From Ceriagrion tenellum (Eukaryota > Arthropoda > Insecta > Odonata > Coenagrionidae): 64,000 bases of DNA. This document shows positions 35,129 through 46,700 of this stretch, piece after piece. A program made the position numbers and the translations under genes. The notes beneath the pieces are model-generated. The model worked only from the letters and a program-made list of their open reading frames with translations. It did no database searches and was not told the DNA's origin. The stretch covers positions 60,731,136-60,795,135 of the forward strand of contig OY720632.1 in NCBI GenBank assembly GCA_963169105.1. Reading direction: 5' to 3'. Every line of letters starts with the position of its first letter. Within the stretch, counting starts at the first letter, position 1.

Positions 35129-38100
35129 ATGCTGATACTTGCCTTCCTAATCATCCATGGAGCAGCCTCATCGTCCGTCACAGAGAACAGCTGTGCAGCT
35201 TATTCATCCTCAAGTCGGGAGGTGAACTTACAGATCAACAGTAAGAGGGACCAAGATGGAGAATGGCTGACGACATTCAAAGCTTTGAAATCAGATGGTA
35301 GTACGGAAAATTTCGTGGTGGACGTGACGCAGACCGTGTACGACTGTGCTGGAGGTCAAGCCGTTCAGATTAAAGGAGTACTCCATGGTGAGCTTTCGAA
35401 ACTGAAGAATTGCTGTGTGTTGTTATCCACAATTTTTTACGTGTTATTCTTCTCGAATATTTTTTGGTTCATTCTTTAAATATGATGAACAGTGATTATT
35501 GATTTTCTATTCAAGTTGTGATTGACGGCTCATCGCCGAGAAAGGAACTCCTACGCTTGCATGAGTGATTTTTTTTCCGATTTTTTGTAGTTTTCTTTTT
35601 TAAATTAAGTGCACGAAATGCAATGAGAATATCCTGTCAAATATTCACAGTGGTTACTGACTAGTACTTTATGCCAATTACCAATTTCTACATATTAAAT
35701 AAACTTAGCGCTAATTTTTACCTTCAATTCAACCCGGAAACTTTATCGGAAACGATTGATGAGCTACATAAAAGGGGGAAATACTTTTGTTACAATTTTC
35801 ATTATTAGTTAGAGAGTTCTTTCAGAAAGTAGAGAAAAATAAAAACTTTCAAACGAGCAATGGCAAATATTGATTTATACAAGCATATTCTTAAGTATTT
35901 ATCATATCATTCTTGTTCGTTTATTTTGTAAATAGCGATTTCAAGCAATCCGCCCCACACGTTGGAAGAAAGAAACTCAGGCCTCACAGTATTTTCCAAG
36001 CCCTTCAACATAGTTCGAGTATTCGATTTAACTATTTTTTCCATGTCTTTATGTAAAAGCCAGCGGTGTAAAAAATATAATTCCTAGATTTCTTTATGAA
36101 TAGGAAAGACCGCATAACATACTACGTCTCATCTATGCTATACTATGCCCGATCGATAACCCCATTTAAAGGACTGTGAATAGTCACAGTATGGACATTT
36201 CTCGATCGCTCCAAGCCATAGAAGTTTATTTTGTCATCACGCAGTGGGGTGAGATTAAAAAAAAATGGCCAATACATATTTCAACTACAAATGCTTTCAC
36301 AGAGCTATATATATGTTCGTAGTTAAGAAAATTTTATTATTCACATTACCTGATTTTACTTAGGGAAAATATCACGTAGTTTTTTATTGTTGACCCGTTT
36401 ATCAATTACATATGATTGATTATGATCCATGATGTAAAAATCCGGTTAAGCGATTATTTAAATGTTGGTTATTTGTGCTAATTCTTATGAGCCAAAAAGT
36501 GCACTATTTTCCTAGTGTTTATTCCATAATTTAGAAAGAAAACTTTGTAATCATGCTGCTCAGCTGAGATATTTAGACCTTATTTAAGTGATGTGTCTTC
36601 AGTCTTGTGAAATGGTAGTGAACGGCAGCTGAATTTTGTGTTTTCAGTCTTTGGGAAGCCCGAGATTCCGATAGTTCACATAGACATACATATTTAGCTT
36701 TCCACACATCCACGAGTCTTCTTAACGTCAGCTTCTCGAACAAAGTATGCAATAAATATTGAAGAGAATCCCTGATCAAACTGTCCCTGGTCAAAAATGT
36801 TGTTTAACGAGAGCAAGGTACATATCTCCTTCACTTTTCCTTCCGGAACTATTTAAAGCTGTCCTGACAGTGTTGGCCTAATAATAGATCTGAATATATG
36901 GTTTTTCATGTCGTATATTATATGCTACATTTATGAGGTTAATACGGTTTTTAGTTAACGAGACACTGAATTATTTGCATAATTATTGTTGCCACAATCG
37001 ATGTTAGAAATTAAGTTTTCCCGGATTCTGACATTCCAAAATGGGTAAATCTTTTGTTTCATTTAGCTAATGCCAAACAAGTTTTCAAGCCAAAAGTCAC
37101 TTCACCTAACTATTTATTATTTATATTTCAGGCAACACGAAAACAAACAATTCATATAACACAATCACTTTCCATCCAAAATGTGGAACCAATGCTGCAA
37201 TCAGCAATGACGGGAAATCAGTCAGTAAAATAGAGTAAGTCTGTGATTTAAATTACTCAAACTTAACTAATCAGCATTTACAGCCTTGAATGGATAAAAT
37301 TTAACCTTTTTTAGAAATATATGATACATATTAAAAATAACTGCTGTTATTGAATTTTAATTGTTCCTAGAATCATTATTCTAACGTGATAACTAATTAT
37401 TTTATAGCGACAATGTACCCTTGAATGGAGTAGTCCTAACTAATAGACCTCTCAGACGAAACGAAATATTTGAAGTTCGCCTGGACAGGAAACTAACCTT
37501 ATATCATAACTCTTTGGGTATTGGAATAACATCATACACGCCGCAGAATATCCCATTGCCCGATCATATGTGGCATTTAAAGTAAGTTCTCGTTTTTATA
37601 TTTTCCAACCTAATTATAAGTGTACTGCATTCTCTCTGTTATGGTAAAATAAAAAGGAAAAATAAAAAATTTGAATTAGTGATTTATAAATTATGTGCAG
37701 CCCATGTCCGATATGATCTTGGTAGGCATACGAGAGGGGTTAAGCGCAGCTTCCCAAGTTGGAATGCATTTTTCTAGTGAATGGGTAGGCTGCGCTATTT
37801 TCTTGTTGCACCTTCCATTATGGCAGTGTGCTGCCACATCACATGGAACAGTGTTTTCTTGATTACCATGTGAATTTCAAACAAACTCTAAACCGCTGTA
37901 TTTCTATATCCGTACGGTACGTTTACCAATTTTTCCTGTAAGGATTAATTTTTCCAAAAGCATTTTAACTGTCTATCCATGATTGTTAACATCTTTTCTT
38001 TGAGAAGTAAGGCTCTTAACAAAGAAAACGTAGGAGAAATTATTCCTAAATATTTGGAACTTCATGACTTTTGGTGAAATTATAGTTGATGCGTATAATT

Positions 38101-39674
38101 GTTGATTTTTGTTTATAGTAAGACGTAAGATATTTGGTTTAAAAATTCCTTATTGAAAGGAAAGTCGATGAAAGGGAAGTTAGTAATGTTCGTAAGGAAC
38201 AATTCAAGTGCAGATCAGTCAGTAATTCCTTCATGAAGCACGATTAATTCATCTTATTCCAATTTTCTTCAGTAGTGTCCATGTATTGACAATGTTTTCC
38301 TCACAAATACGAATAAAAAATATATAAACTAATGAGTCGTTATGTGAGACGCTCGAGGTTGGGAATGATGTCATAGAATAAATGACGCGCAAATATTTTA
38401 AGAATCTATCTTAATTACCAGACATTGGAGCTTTCCCAATTCCTAATTATGCATTAGATTAGTATTGGATTAATGAAATACTCCCCTAATGGTTATTTTA
38501 CTTCATTTACATAGGAATGATCCTCTTTAGAGGTGGTATTCAAAGCGTTTCAACAAATTTCGAGGAAAGCAATGAATAATTCGAGCTTGTTTAGAAAAAT
38601 TAATCACGTGAATAACTATTGCATTAATAATATTGGACATACACAGAAGATAACTAAAAAATGAAACTTGTGATGACATTTTATTAATTTCCTTTATGTG
38701 GTAAATGCAGATTTCGCAATTAAGAGCGAGAGACAGATAAGGAAATTAAGTTGAAAAAAATATGACCTTCTCTATTATAATCTATTATAATAAAAAAACT
38801 ATTTCATCTAATAGAAGCTGAAATGAATATCTAGTAATTTTTCACGGTTCTATAAGAGATTTGACCCACCATAATTTCGTAAAATTTTATTTTTCAGATC
38901 TGGAAACTGGATGTATTATCATAGTAAGATGCATAAGGATAACAAACTTTTGAAAGAAAATTACGGAAGAGATATAGATGCCTTGACGGTATGTTTAATT
39001 ACACTATTTTTCCCCAAAGGAGGCCACTATAAATTATTTCAATGGCCCAATTTAGTTGATAAAAATAGAATTTCAAGAATATTGGTCAAAATATTTATGT
39101 CATAGACTATGCAAATGGGTAAATACACCATAAGCATCATGCATCAACATAACTAAATATATGATCCTACATTTCACATAGGATGAATTCCCATCGAGGT
39201 CAAGTAGTAAATAAGTATTTTTAGCTAATTATTTATGTCGTTGAAAATCAAGATATTATCCGAAATATCAATTGCAAGAATGCTTGAATATTTCCATTCT
39301 TCTAAATGCAAAAACAGTGGACACTGGACAAAACATTAGTTTTGAACAGTGGAAAAAAACATTAATAGTAAAAATGTAATTTAAAAAATGTTTTATGCAT
39401 GCCCCTGGAAACCTAATTCATACTCATAGTTGTGACAAAATATCAGAAAAAATGCCCACCTATTTTACTGTTTCAATCATGATTTATCAAAACTATCTGT
39501 TTTCAGATTGGAGACCGCGTTGGTGTGATGGTTAATAACTTCGGAGTGTTAAATTTTTTTGTCAACGGTGTTGATCAGGGTCCAGCCGCATCAAATATTC
39601 CAGCAATGGTTTATGGAGTTGTGGAGCTGTACCGTAACTCAGCCACTGTGTCAATTGTTGATCCACCATCTTAA
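35129..39674 (+). CDS. Secreted NHR-domain protein, copy 5 (intact, 264 aa)
   Basis: Exons 35129-35387, 37132-37234, 37408-37581, 38898-38988 and 39507-39674. Acceptors are TTTCAG except before exon 3 (TTATAG); donors are GTGAGC, GTAAGT, GTAAGT and GTATGT. The start is the first ATG after the TATA box and gives a signal peptide (MLILAFLIIHGAASSS). The N-terminal domain keeps both cysteines (ENSC, YDC), and the NHR is complete (FHPKCG, RNEIFEVRLDRK, SGNWMYYHSKMHKDN, GDRVGVMVNNFGVL, VNGVDQGPAAS). Exon 5 reads GVLNFF where the sisters have GVLHYF or GVLHFF. Intron 4 is the short form without the 2.5-kb insertion. With intact frames, splice sites, promoter and polyA signal, it is the most compact active-looking gene of the array. 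Confidence 0.88.
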
Positions 39675-39744
39675 TCTCACGAAAGACTTTGTTTTTTTTT
39701 CAACCTTATGATATTGTATTTAAATTCATTACCTGGTAAATGGA

Positions 39745-39750
39745 AATAAA
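39745..39750 (+). terminator. Polyadenylation signal AATAAA, copy 5
   Basis: Conserved TGGAAATAAATTGA context, 71 nt after the stop. Confidence 0.7.
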
Positions 39751-39981
39751 TTGAAATTTATGATAAATTTTTAATGTGATTGTTTTCCCTATCTTTCATT
39801 TTTATAAAACTCTATGTTTTCAAAATAATATTATTTTTTTCTTTTATCTAGCTGTGGGAATCTAGCAGGTATTATCACTTTCAAAATTCGGTCCACACGA
39901 TGAGCGCGTACGGCTCTGAAATCAGCTTAAATTGATCTTTTCGCATTTTCTACGCGTGTCTAGACCACGCGGGACATATTA

Positions 39982-40371
39982 TACGAGGGTAAGTCAATAA
40001 ATAAGTCGCAAATGTCAGCATTTCATCATCAGCATCAGTCGTAAATATTTCAATGGGAACTATTAGAACATCCACCATACAGTCCCGACTCAGCCCCCAA
40101 TGATTTTCATCAGTTCGGGCCCCTAAAAAAATCATTTGGGTGTCTGAAGTTTTGAAAATGATGAAGCCGTAGTCCAAGAGGTTACTCGTTGGTTGCGACA
40201 GCAAACAAAAGACTACTTTGCTGTCGGCTATGAAGAATCTGTAAAGAAATGGGATGGATGTCTGATTGCACAGGATGGATATGTAGAGAAGCAAAATAAA
40301 TTTCAGGACGTTCCTTTGATTTTTATTGTCTCTGTCCAGTTTTGCGAGTTATTTATTGACTTGCCCTCGTA
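39982..40371 (+). mobile_element. Internally deleted mariner element with intact ends
   Basis: Terminal inverted repeats of 29 bp (39984-40012 and 40341-40369) match at 27 of 29 positions and start CGAGGGTAAGTCAATAAATA. TA is present on both sides (39982-39983 and 40370-40371). Inside is only the transposase C-terminus on the + strand: WLRQQTKDYFAVGYEESVKK, WDGCLIAQDGYVEKQ. The matching 3' flanks of copies 3, 4 and 6 (near 18890, 32025 and 48823) show an empty ATATACTGC site, so the insertion into TA is directly visible. Confidence 0.92.
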
Positions 40372-40394
40372 CTTTCACAAATAGCAAAAGACTT

Positions 40395-41220
40395 TATTTT
40401 TTACTCACTAAGAGATCCCCGTGTTACCTTTGCCCTCGAGAGATGAAAACTAGAAAGTCCCGCGACCCCGATCCCAATAAATTTTGTCGGTTTTAGAATC
40501 CGTGAATCGTTTTCAGATTTTTGCAGGGAATTTCTATCAATATACCTTATTTGTTGAGGTAAAGTACATTTTAGTCCGGCGGGTATCATTTGCGTGTTTG
40601 GGATAACTGAAAATTCATAAATACAGGACGAAACCCATCCCTGAAAAATCGGCTCGGAAATTTTCTAAACAATGGGGGACAAAAGATGACTTTAAAAGAT
40701 TGGAATTTTGATTCCGCACGAAATAAATTTTTTTAGATAGGTTTTAAATTGAAATCACGGAAAGAGCCAAATACATCCATGGGAAAGTCCTGGGAAGATT
40801 TCGGATTAAGAATAGGGGGTGGGACACAAATCATATCTCGTGGAGTGAGCATGCTCAAATTTTTTAAAACTAGTAGCAACCATGTCTCTATTCGCTTATG
40901 CACTGCTTGTAAAATTCACGAGGGAGATTGGACGGAAATAATAGATGTGAGTGCAGGAATTTGGAACACCCTGGAAGGTTAGGAGATTTATCCTTAAGTC
41001 TCTCGGGGATGAAATGGTTGAGTATGAATGATGATTATCGATCGAAAATAGACATAAGTTTGGGGGAGGGTTTAGGGTGAGCTACAACTTATCACCATCG
41101 ATTTTTGACTAAACGCTGGGAAATCTGTTATATAAATGCATGGAAAGTGTAAATTTGGGAAGGAACGTATTCTGATAACCGTTAATGTTGGTAGATTCGT
41201 AGACGACTTATTTAGCCAGT
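40395..41220 (+). repeat. Shared 3'-flank block after copy 5
   Basis: Continues the flank interrupted by the mariner (CTCACTAAGAGATCCCCGTG onward, GTCGGTTTTAGAATCCGTGA). The frame at 40749-40982 is antisense-type flank sequence that also occurs in the other flanks with stops, so no gene is called. Confidence 0.6.
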
Positions 41221-41359
41221 AGGCCAGGGGCCTATAGAATAATGATTCTGCATTACGTTTCTGCTAGAAAGCTTGGATGTAAAAATATGATGTCACGTAA
41301 AATTCTCTTAGTATGGCTAACAAGTTAGAGGCCACTCAAGTCGGCTTCTTCCTGATGGT

Positions 41360-41638
41360 GTGGCAAAGATTCGTTGGTACAAATTCGGCGATTTTGGCTG
41401 CACCCACCACGTTACACGCGGGCATATGAATTGCCGCGTGGTGCTGACTGAACATTGTAAGCCCGAGTGGGGCCCTCAAAGGCGCGGGTTCCCTTTCGCA
41501 CAACACAAAGTCCCGCACAGACGAGCGTGCGACCGCGATCAGCTCTGTCATGAACGGCTGATTTTCATATGCGATTCTTGCCTATTATCTCAATCAAGTG
41601 AAGCGGACCAGTTTCTGAGGAGTAGCAGTTGCGGGTAA
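41360..41638 (+). CDS. Exon-like Cys-rich open frame of unknown origin
   Basis: A GC-richer open stretch of 92 codons (IRWYKFGDFGCTHHVTRGHM, CDRDQLCHERLIFICDSCLL) that runs straight into a consensus-like donor, GCGG/GTAAGA, at 41634. It stands out in base composition and has no partner elsewhere in the window. The minus strand is also open over part of it (41336-41551). It could be an exon of a host gene, or a piece of a transposon brought in at the copy 5/6 junction. I do not recognise the protein and see no linked exons. Confidence 0.25.
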   Translation: MAKIRWYKFGDFGCTHHVTRGHMNCRVVLTEHCKPEWGPQRRGFPFAQHKVPHRRACDRDQLCHERLIFICDSCLLSQSSEADQFLRSSSCG

Positions 41639-41689
41639 GAAAAACTTGGCTCGTTTGCTAGAAGAAAATTGGCATAGTTGGTCATTATG

Positions 41690-42140
41690 AGGAGAATAGC
41701 GCGATCAAAAAAAAAAGCGTTTTACGATAGGATATAGCTGGTGAACGAACCAGGATATTTGGTAAGAAAATAAAGGAAAGGGTGCCAAGTGTTCAATATG
41801 GCGTGTAGAATTATTAGGAGACGCATCTTGAACTCCAAGAAAAGAAGGCGAGATTAGAGCGTTTTGACATGGAGTATGGAGGAGGAAAAAGAAGATGAGT
41901 TCGACGGAGAGGAAGACAAACATGGAGTGCTTGCTTTGGATAGTGAGAAATTAAAATTTCGCGGGAGTGAATCAGGAGGAGGCAGAGTATGTGTCTGGAG
42001 AAGGTGATGAGGGGTGAAGGGTCACTTAAGACAGTAATGGACGGAAGGATATTGAGCAAGCGGGAAAGAGGAAGAAACAGATTGGGATTTATGGATGGGA
42101 TAAAGTCGAGTCGAGAAAATAACCCCTATCGCTGACATGA
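41690..42140 (+). mobile_element. Non-LTR retrotransposon C-terminal tail
   Basis: Across frames on the + strand it shows the pattern KVMRGEGSLKTVMDGRILSK and RERGRNRLGFMDGIK, like the basic GRGR..MDGIK tails of arthropod LINE ORF2 proteins. It is frame-broken and has no reverse-transcriptase motif. Confidence 0.5.
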
Positions 42141-42432
42141 AAGGATGAATTCCATTAACATCTAGCCTAATCATTATATTATCTTAATTAATATTTCTTC
42201 AGATATTCATTTAATCACCTGTGTATAGTTATTTTATTACTTTTTCCTCTGGAGTTAAGGTAGTAAGCAATTTAGGTAGAAAAAACAAGGAATGACATTG
42301 AGCCATATTCAGTCAGAGTGGTTTTAATACTTTCAGTTAGTTATCATTGCGAGAGAAATCATGAACAAAAGAAACGAAAATAAATGAAGAGTTTTGACGG
42401 AGTGAACAAGCGTCTCTCCCAGAAGCGTCAGA

Positions 42433-42821
42433 CACCTCGAATTATCCGCGAGCATTTGGGACTCTGGTCATAATGATTTATCAAAAGAAATTAATAAAAT
42501 ACAAAGAAAAGCAGCACGCTTCGTTTAAAACTGCTACTAGCGAATATATAGTGTATCACAACTTTAAGAGGGATTAAGGTGGGAGCCCCCAGAGACTCGG
42601 AGGCTACTCGCTAGCCTTAAGTTGCTTGAGAAATTCAGAAATGGTGTGTTTCAGAGCGACACAGATTATTATCATGACGCCTCACTGCATCTCTAGGTCT
42701 GTTAAGTTCATATTAAGTCCCGTGGTGCTCTGGGCAAATAATTCATCTGCAAATCGACCAACAATAACAGTTACCATAATATATTCCTTCCTAAATTTAC
42801 TCTTTCCATGCATATCTGTTA
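42433..42821 (+). repeat. Left arm of the inverted repeat flanking copy 6
   Basis: It is the reverse complement of 49647-50034, about 95% alike by eye; both contain GGGAGCCCCCAGAGACTCGG and GTTTCAGAGCGACACAGATT (in opposite orientations). The distal half is LINE-like. The proximal half is shared 3'-flank sequence in reverse, which shows that this arm is the moved one. The arm ends abruptly at a LINE fragment at 42822. Confidence 0.9.
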
Positions 42822-43115
42822 CGACTGCGATATCATCTGCAAAGCGGAGCGTGTTTATTTCTTATTAGGTTATCTTTTACCGCTCAGTCCAATTTCCAAT
42901 ACCAAAGTCCATTTATTGTGCTTCTCTTATGAACAAATATCATAGCTTATTTGAAATATCACTGTTCATATTCGCATAAAACGCACAACCTTCTGATACC
43001 TGTTCCACACGAGTGGCGTCAATCAAACGGCTTAGTTCAGCCGCAGCGATCAACACGGCCGCTAAAAAAAGTGGACACTGCACCACCCGGTCATTGGTTA
43101 CCGCTTATGTTCATG
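42822..43115 (-). mobile_element. Non-LTR retrotransposon fragment upstream of copy 6
   Basis: Minus-strand piece of the family at 5060-5990. The catalytic stretch TLRFADDIAV is at 42823-42852, followed by the same noncoding tail found before copies 2-4 (TGGACACTGCACCACCCGGTC). It is truncated by the inverted-repeat junction. Confidence 0.75.
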
Positions 43116-43722
43116 GAAAATTACTCTTTACCTTAATGATATACCGTGCATAGATTGTGAGTACTTGAATCGCTTTATTATATTCACTTTAGCTGTTAAG
43201 TTAGCGCAAGCGAATATGATGAAAGTAACCCCTATCCAAGGTGTCTTATTGAGGATGATTTGTACAAATCTCCTGTTCTCTTTCTCTGCTCATAGGTTGA
43301 AAAACAACCAAATAAATTAATAGAAATGATTTTACAAAAGCAATGAATAGGCTTATGGGATGAATGTTGACTCAGAATGAATTCATAATTATGATGATAA
43401 GATAGAAAAATATATAAGCTCGAATTCGACAAGGATAAAAAACTATGACGCACTAGGGAAACTTCCGTCAAAATTCTTAGGAAATATTAATTTTTCATCC
43501 TAATTGATTTGTAAAGTCACTTTGCGATGATGAGTTTCTCCTTTCAAAGGGTCAGCCATTTATCAGACCAATAATCATCATTTGCTGCCACTTTAGGTGA
43601 AGGGTAATAAATTGCAGTATCTGTAGAAGTCGACCTCGATCCATTTCTAATGTCTTGCCATCTCGAATTGAAATACAAACCAAAGGACAATTTTAGCGGA
43701 AACTATGATTTGAGAATGGAAG

Positions 43723-43730
43723 TATAAAAC
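43723..43730 (+). promoter_or_regulatory. TATA box of copy 6
   Basis: TATAAAAC followed by CCTGAAAATTAGACTTTT, 58 nt before the ATG. Confidence 0.65.
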
Positions 43731-43780
43731 CCTGAAAATTAGACTTTTATGACTAATATTTCGTGCACAGCCGACATAGA

Positions 43781-46700
43781 ATGGTTCATTTGAAGGTGAT
43801 ATTACTTTTCTTTCTCATCGTCTACGGAGCAGTATCCTCGTCAGTCACAGAGAACAGCTGTGCGGCTAATTCATCCTCAAGTCAACAGGTGAACTTACAG
43901 ATCAACAGTAAGAGGGACCAAGATGGTGAATGGCTGACGACATTCAAAGCTTTGAAGTCAGATGGTAGTACAGACAATTTCGTGATGGACGTGACGCAGA
44001 CCGTTTACGACTGTGCCGGAGGCCAAGCTGTTCAGATTAAAGGAGTACTCCATGGTGAGCTCTTAAAATTGTAGATTAGGTGTTCGTAATTTTGCCACAA
44101 ATTTTTTATTCGTTATCCTTCTCGAACATGTATTGGTGCAATTTCTAAACATGATGAGCTGTGATGATAATTTGTCCATTCAAGTTGTGATTGAGAGCAC
44201 ATCGCCGAGCATGGCACTCCTACGCCTACAACAATGTTTTAATTCGATTTAATAATTATTTTTTAAATTGAATGTAAGGAATACAGTGAGAATTTCCTCT
44301 AAAATTTAAATAGTTAGACTTTAATCCAAATACTAATAGCAAAATAATTACTAAACGTTGCGCTAATTTTTACCATTTATTCAACATAAAAGAAGAAAAT
44401 TCTTTGCTTACAATTTTTGACTATCAACTTGATTTCAGATTATCAGTTGTTCAGATTAAAGGAGTACTCCATGGTGAGCTCTTAAAACTGAAGAATAGGT
44501 GTCCGTAATTTTGCCACAAATTTTTTTCGTATTATCCCTCTCGAACAGTTGTTGGTGTATTTTTTTTAATTTGAAGACCTGTGATGATTATTTACGTATT
44601 CAAGTTGAGATTGACGACTCATCGCCGAGAAAGGCGCTTCAACGCTAACAACAGTGTTTTTAAATTCGTATTTTTTTATTGAGTTTTAATTTGAAAAAAT
44701 TTACAGGATAAAATATAGGGAGTATTTCATCTTCAATTGTAAGGATACCTACTGACTCGTACTTTTAACCAAATAATAAACGCACCTTCTTAATTACATG
44801 TTGCGTTTATTTTGTCCTTCAATTTAAGCCATAAATTTATCGGAAACGATTTATGTTGGCACTTGTATGGGCTATTTAAAGGCACATAAAAAGGGGAAAA
44901 TATTTTTGTTACAATTTTTTTTATTATCATCAAGATAATTTGTTCAGAAATTAGGGGACTTACTAACTTTACAAAAGTGCAATCTAGCCAGCAGCTTTGA
45001 TTTAGGCATTCATATTTGCAGGAATTTTATGTGCATTTTCTATTAGGGTATTAGTTAATAGCGATTTCGAGCAATCCGCTGGACTCGTTGGACATAAGAA
45101 CCTGGGACCTCACAGTATTTTCCAAGCTCTTGAGCATAGTTCGGGTATTCAATTCAACTATTTTTCCCGTGTCATTATGTGAAATCCAATGGCGTAAAAA
45201 ATGTAATTAACGGATTCCGAACAACTAGCACGTAAAAAAGGACTGCAACTAGAAATAGTAGGGGCATTTCACGGGCGCTTCAAGCCATAGAATGTCAATT
45301 TTACTGCTCGTGTCACGCAGTGGGCTGTGGACAGTGACTCATGTCGCGCAGTGGGCTGAAATATAAAAGAAAACTGGCCAATATTTATTTAAGTTACAGG
45401 TGTAATTTCCAGTGCTTTCACGTAGCTGCAGACAAGTTCGGAGTTAAAAATATACAATACTCATAAGCTGCCTTTTTATTCGCAGAAAATATCAAGTAGT
45501 TTTTTTTTGCATTTTTCCATTTTATTTGTTACATATGAATAATTCTGACATAAAATGAAAAAATGCACACATATTAAAGCATAATAAGCGAATATTTTAT
45601 ATTTGTTGGTTATTTTTGCTAATTATTTATAAACAATATAATGCATTGTTATCTTAGAGTTTAATTTCATAAATAAGGAAGAAAATTATGTTATTGATGT
45701 TGTTCGGTGGGGATAATAAAGTATAATTGAAGAGTTATGTCTCCACTACAATCAAATTAAACTCAACCCAACTCGCCCCCGTAAACCATTGCCCTGCCAT
45801 GTGGAATAGTGTCGGATTTTTTAAAGCTAACGGAACCCCGATGGCAACTTCTTACAACTCTGATTTTTACTCAGTCACTCTGAGTAAGTCAATACAGCAT
45901 AACCCATTGAATGTTTTTCTACCTAGCACCTTACGATCATTATCAAAAAGATCAAAAAGGCCTCCTGACAAATTTACTCCTCATAATAGGTCTGAATTTA
46001 AGGATTTTTCCCTCGTTTTTTTCTACTTGTTTGAAGCAAATACAAATTATTGTTTTCAAAGGCACTTTGGTATGTTTAATGCCACAGTATACATTAGAAA
46101 TAATTTTTGCATTTTCTCCGATTCTGTCATTTCAAAATGCGCAAATCTGAGGTCGCAATTGTCTAATGCCACGCAAGTGTGTTACGCCATGAATCAGTAC
46201 ACTGAATTATATGTAATTCAACATTTCAAGCAACACGAAAACAAACAACTCTTATAACACAATCACTTTCCATCCTAAATGTGGAACCAATGCGGCAATC
46301 AGCAATGACGGTAAATCAGTGAGTAAAATTGAGTAAGTATGTGTAATAAGTCACAGAGACTTAACTAAGCAGAATTCGTATCCTTGATTGGATCATATTT
46401 AACTTGTGTTAGTAAGATATGATGCATATTATAAATAACTGCTGTTGATGAAGTATAGTTTTTCCTAGAATCATCGCTCTAAACATCATTACTCATTTTT
46501 TTAGCGACAACGTACGTTTAAATGGAGTGGTCCTAACTAACAGACCTCTCAGACGAAACGAAATATTTGAAGTTCGTCTGGACAGGAAACTCACCTTAGA
46601 CCATTACTCTTTGGGCATTGGAATTAGCACCATACACGCCGCATAATATCCCATTACCTGATTACATGTGGAATTTAAAGTAAGTTCTTGTTTTATTATT

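Noticed and set aside
35388..35479. Extension of exon 1 of copy 5 past the donor (FYVLFFSNIFWFIL end)
   Set aside because: It reads through a conserved GTGAGC donor into the intron; the other copies stop at different places.
39950..40294. 114-residue minus-strand frame
   Set aside because: Antisense to the mariner transposase remnant and spans its left end, so it is a shadow.
41705..42059. Minus-strand frames of 72 and 81 residues
   Set aside because: Antisense to a purine-rich LINE tail on the + strand.
45727..46257. 176-residue + strand frame
   Set aside because: Covers intron 1 and runs out of frame into exon 2 of pseudogene copy 6; a chance frame.
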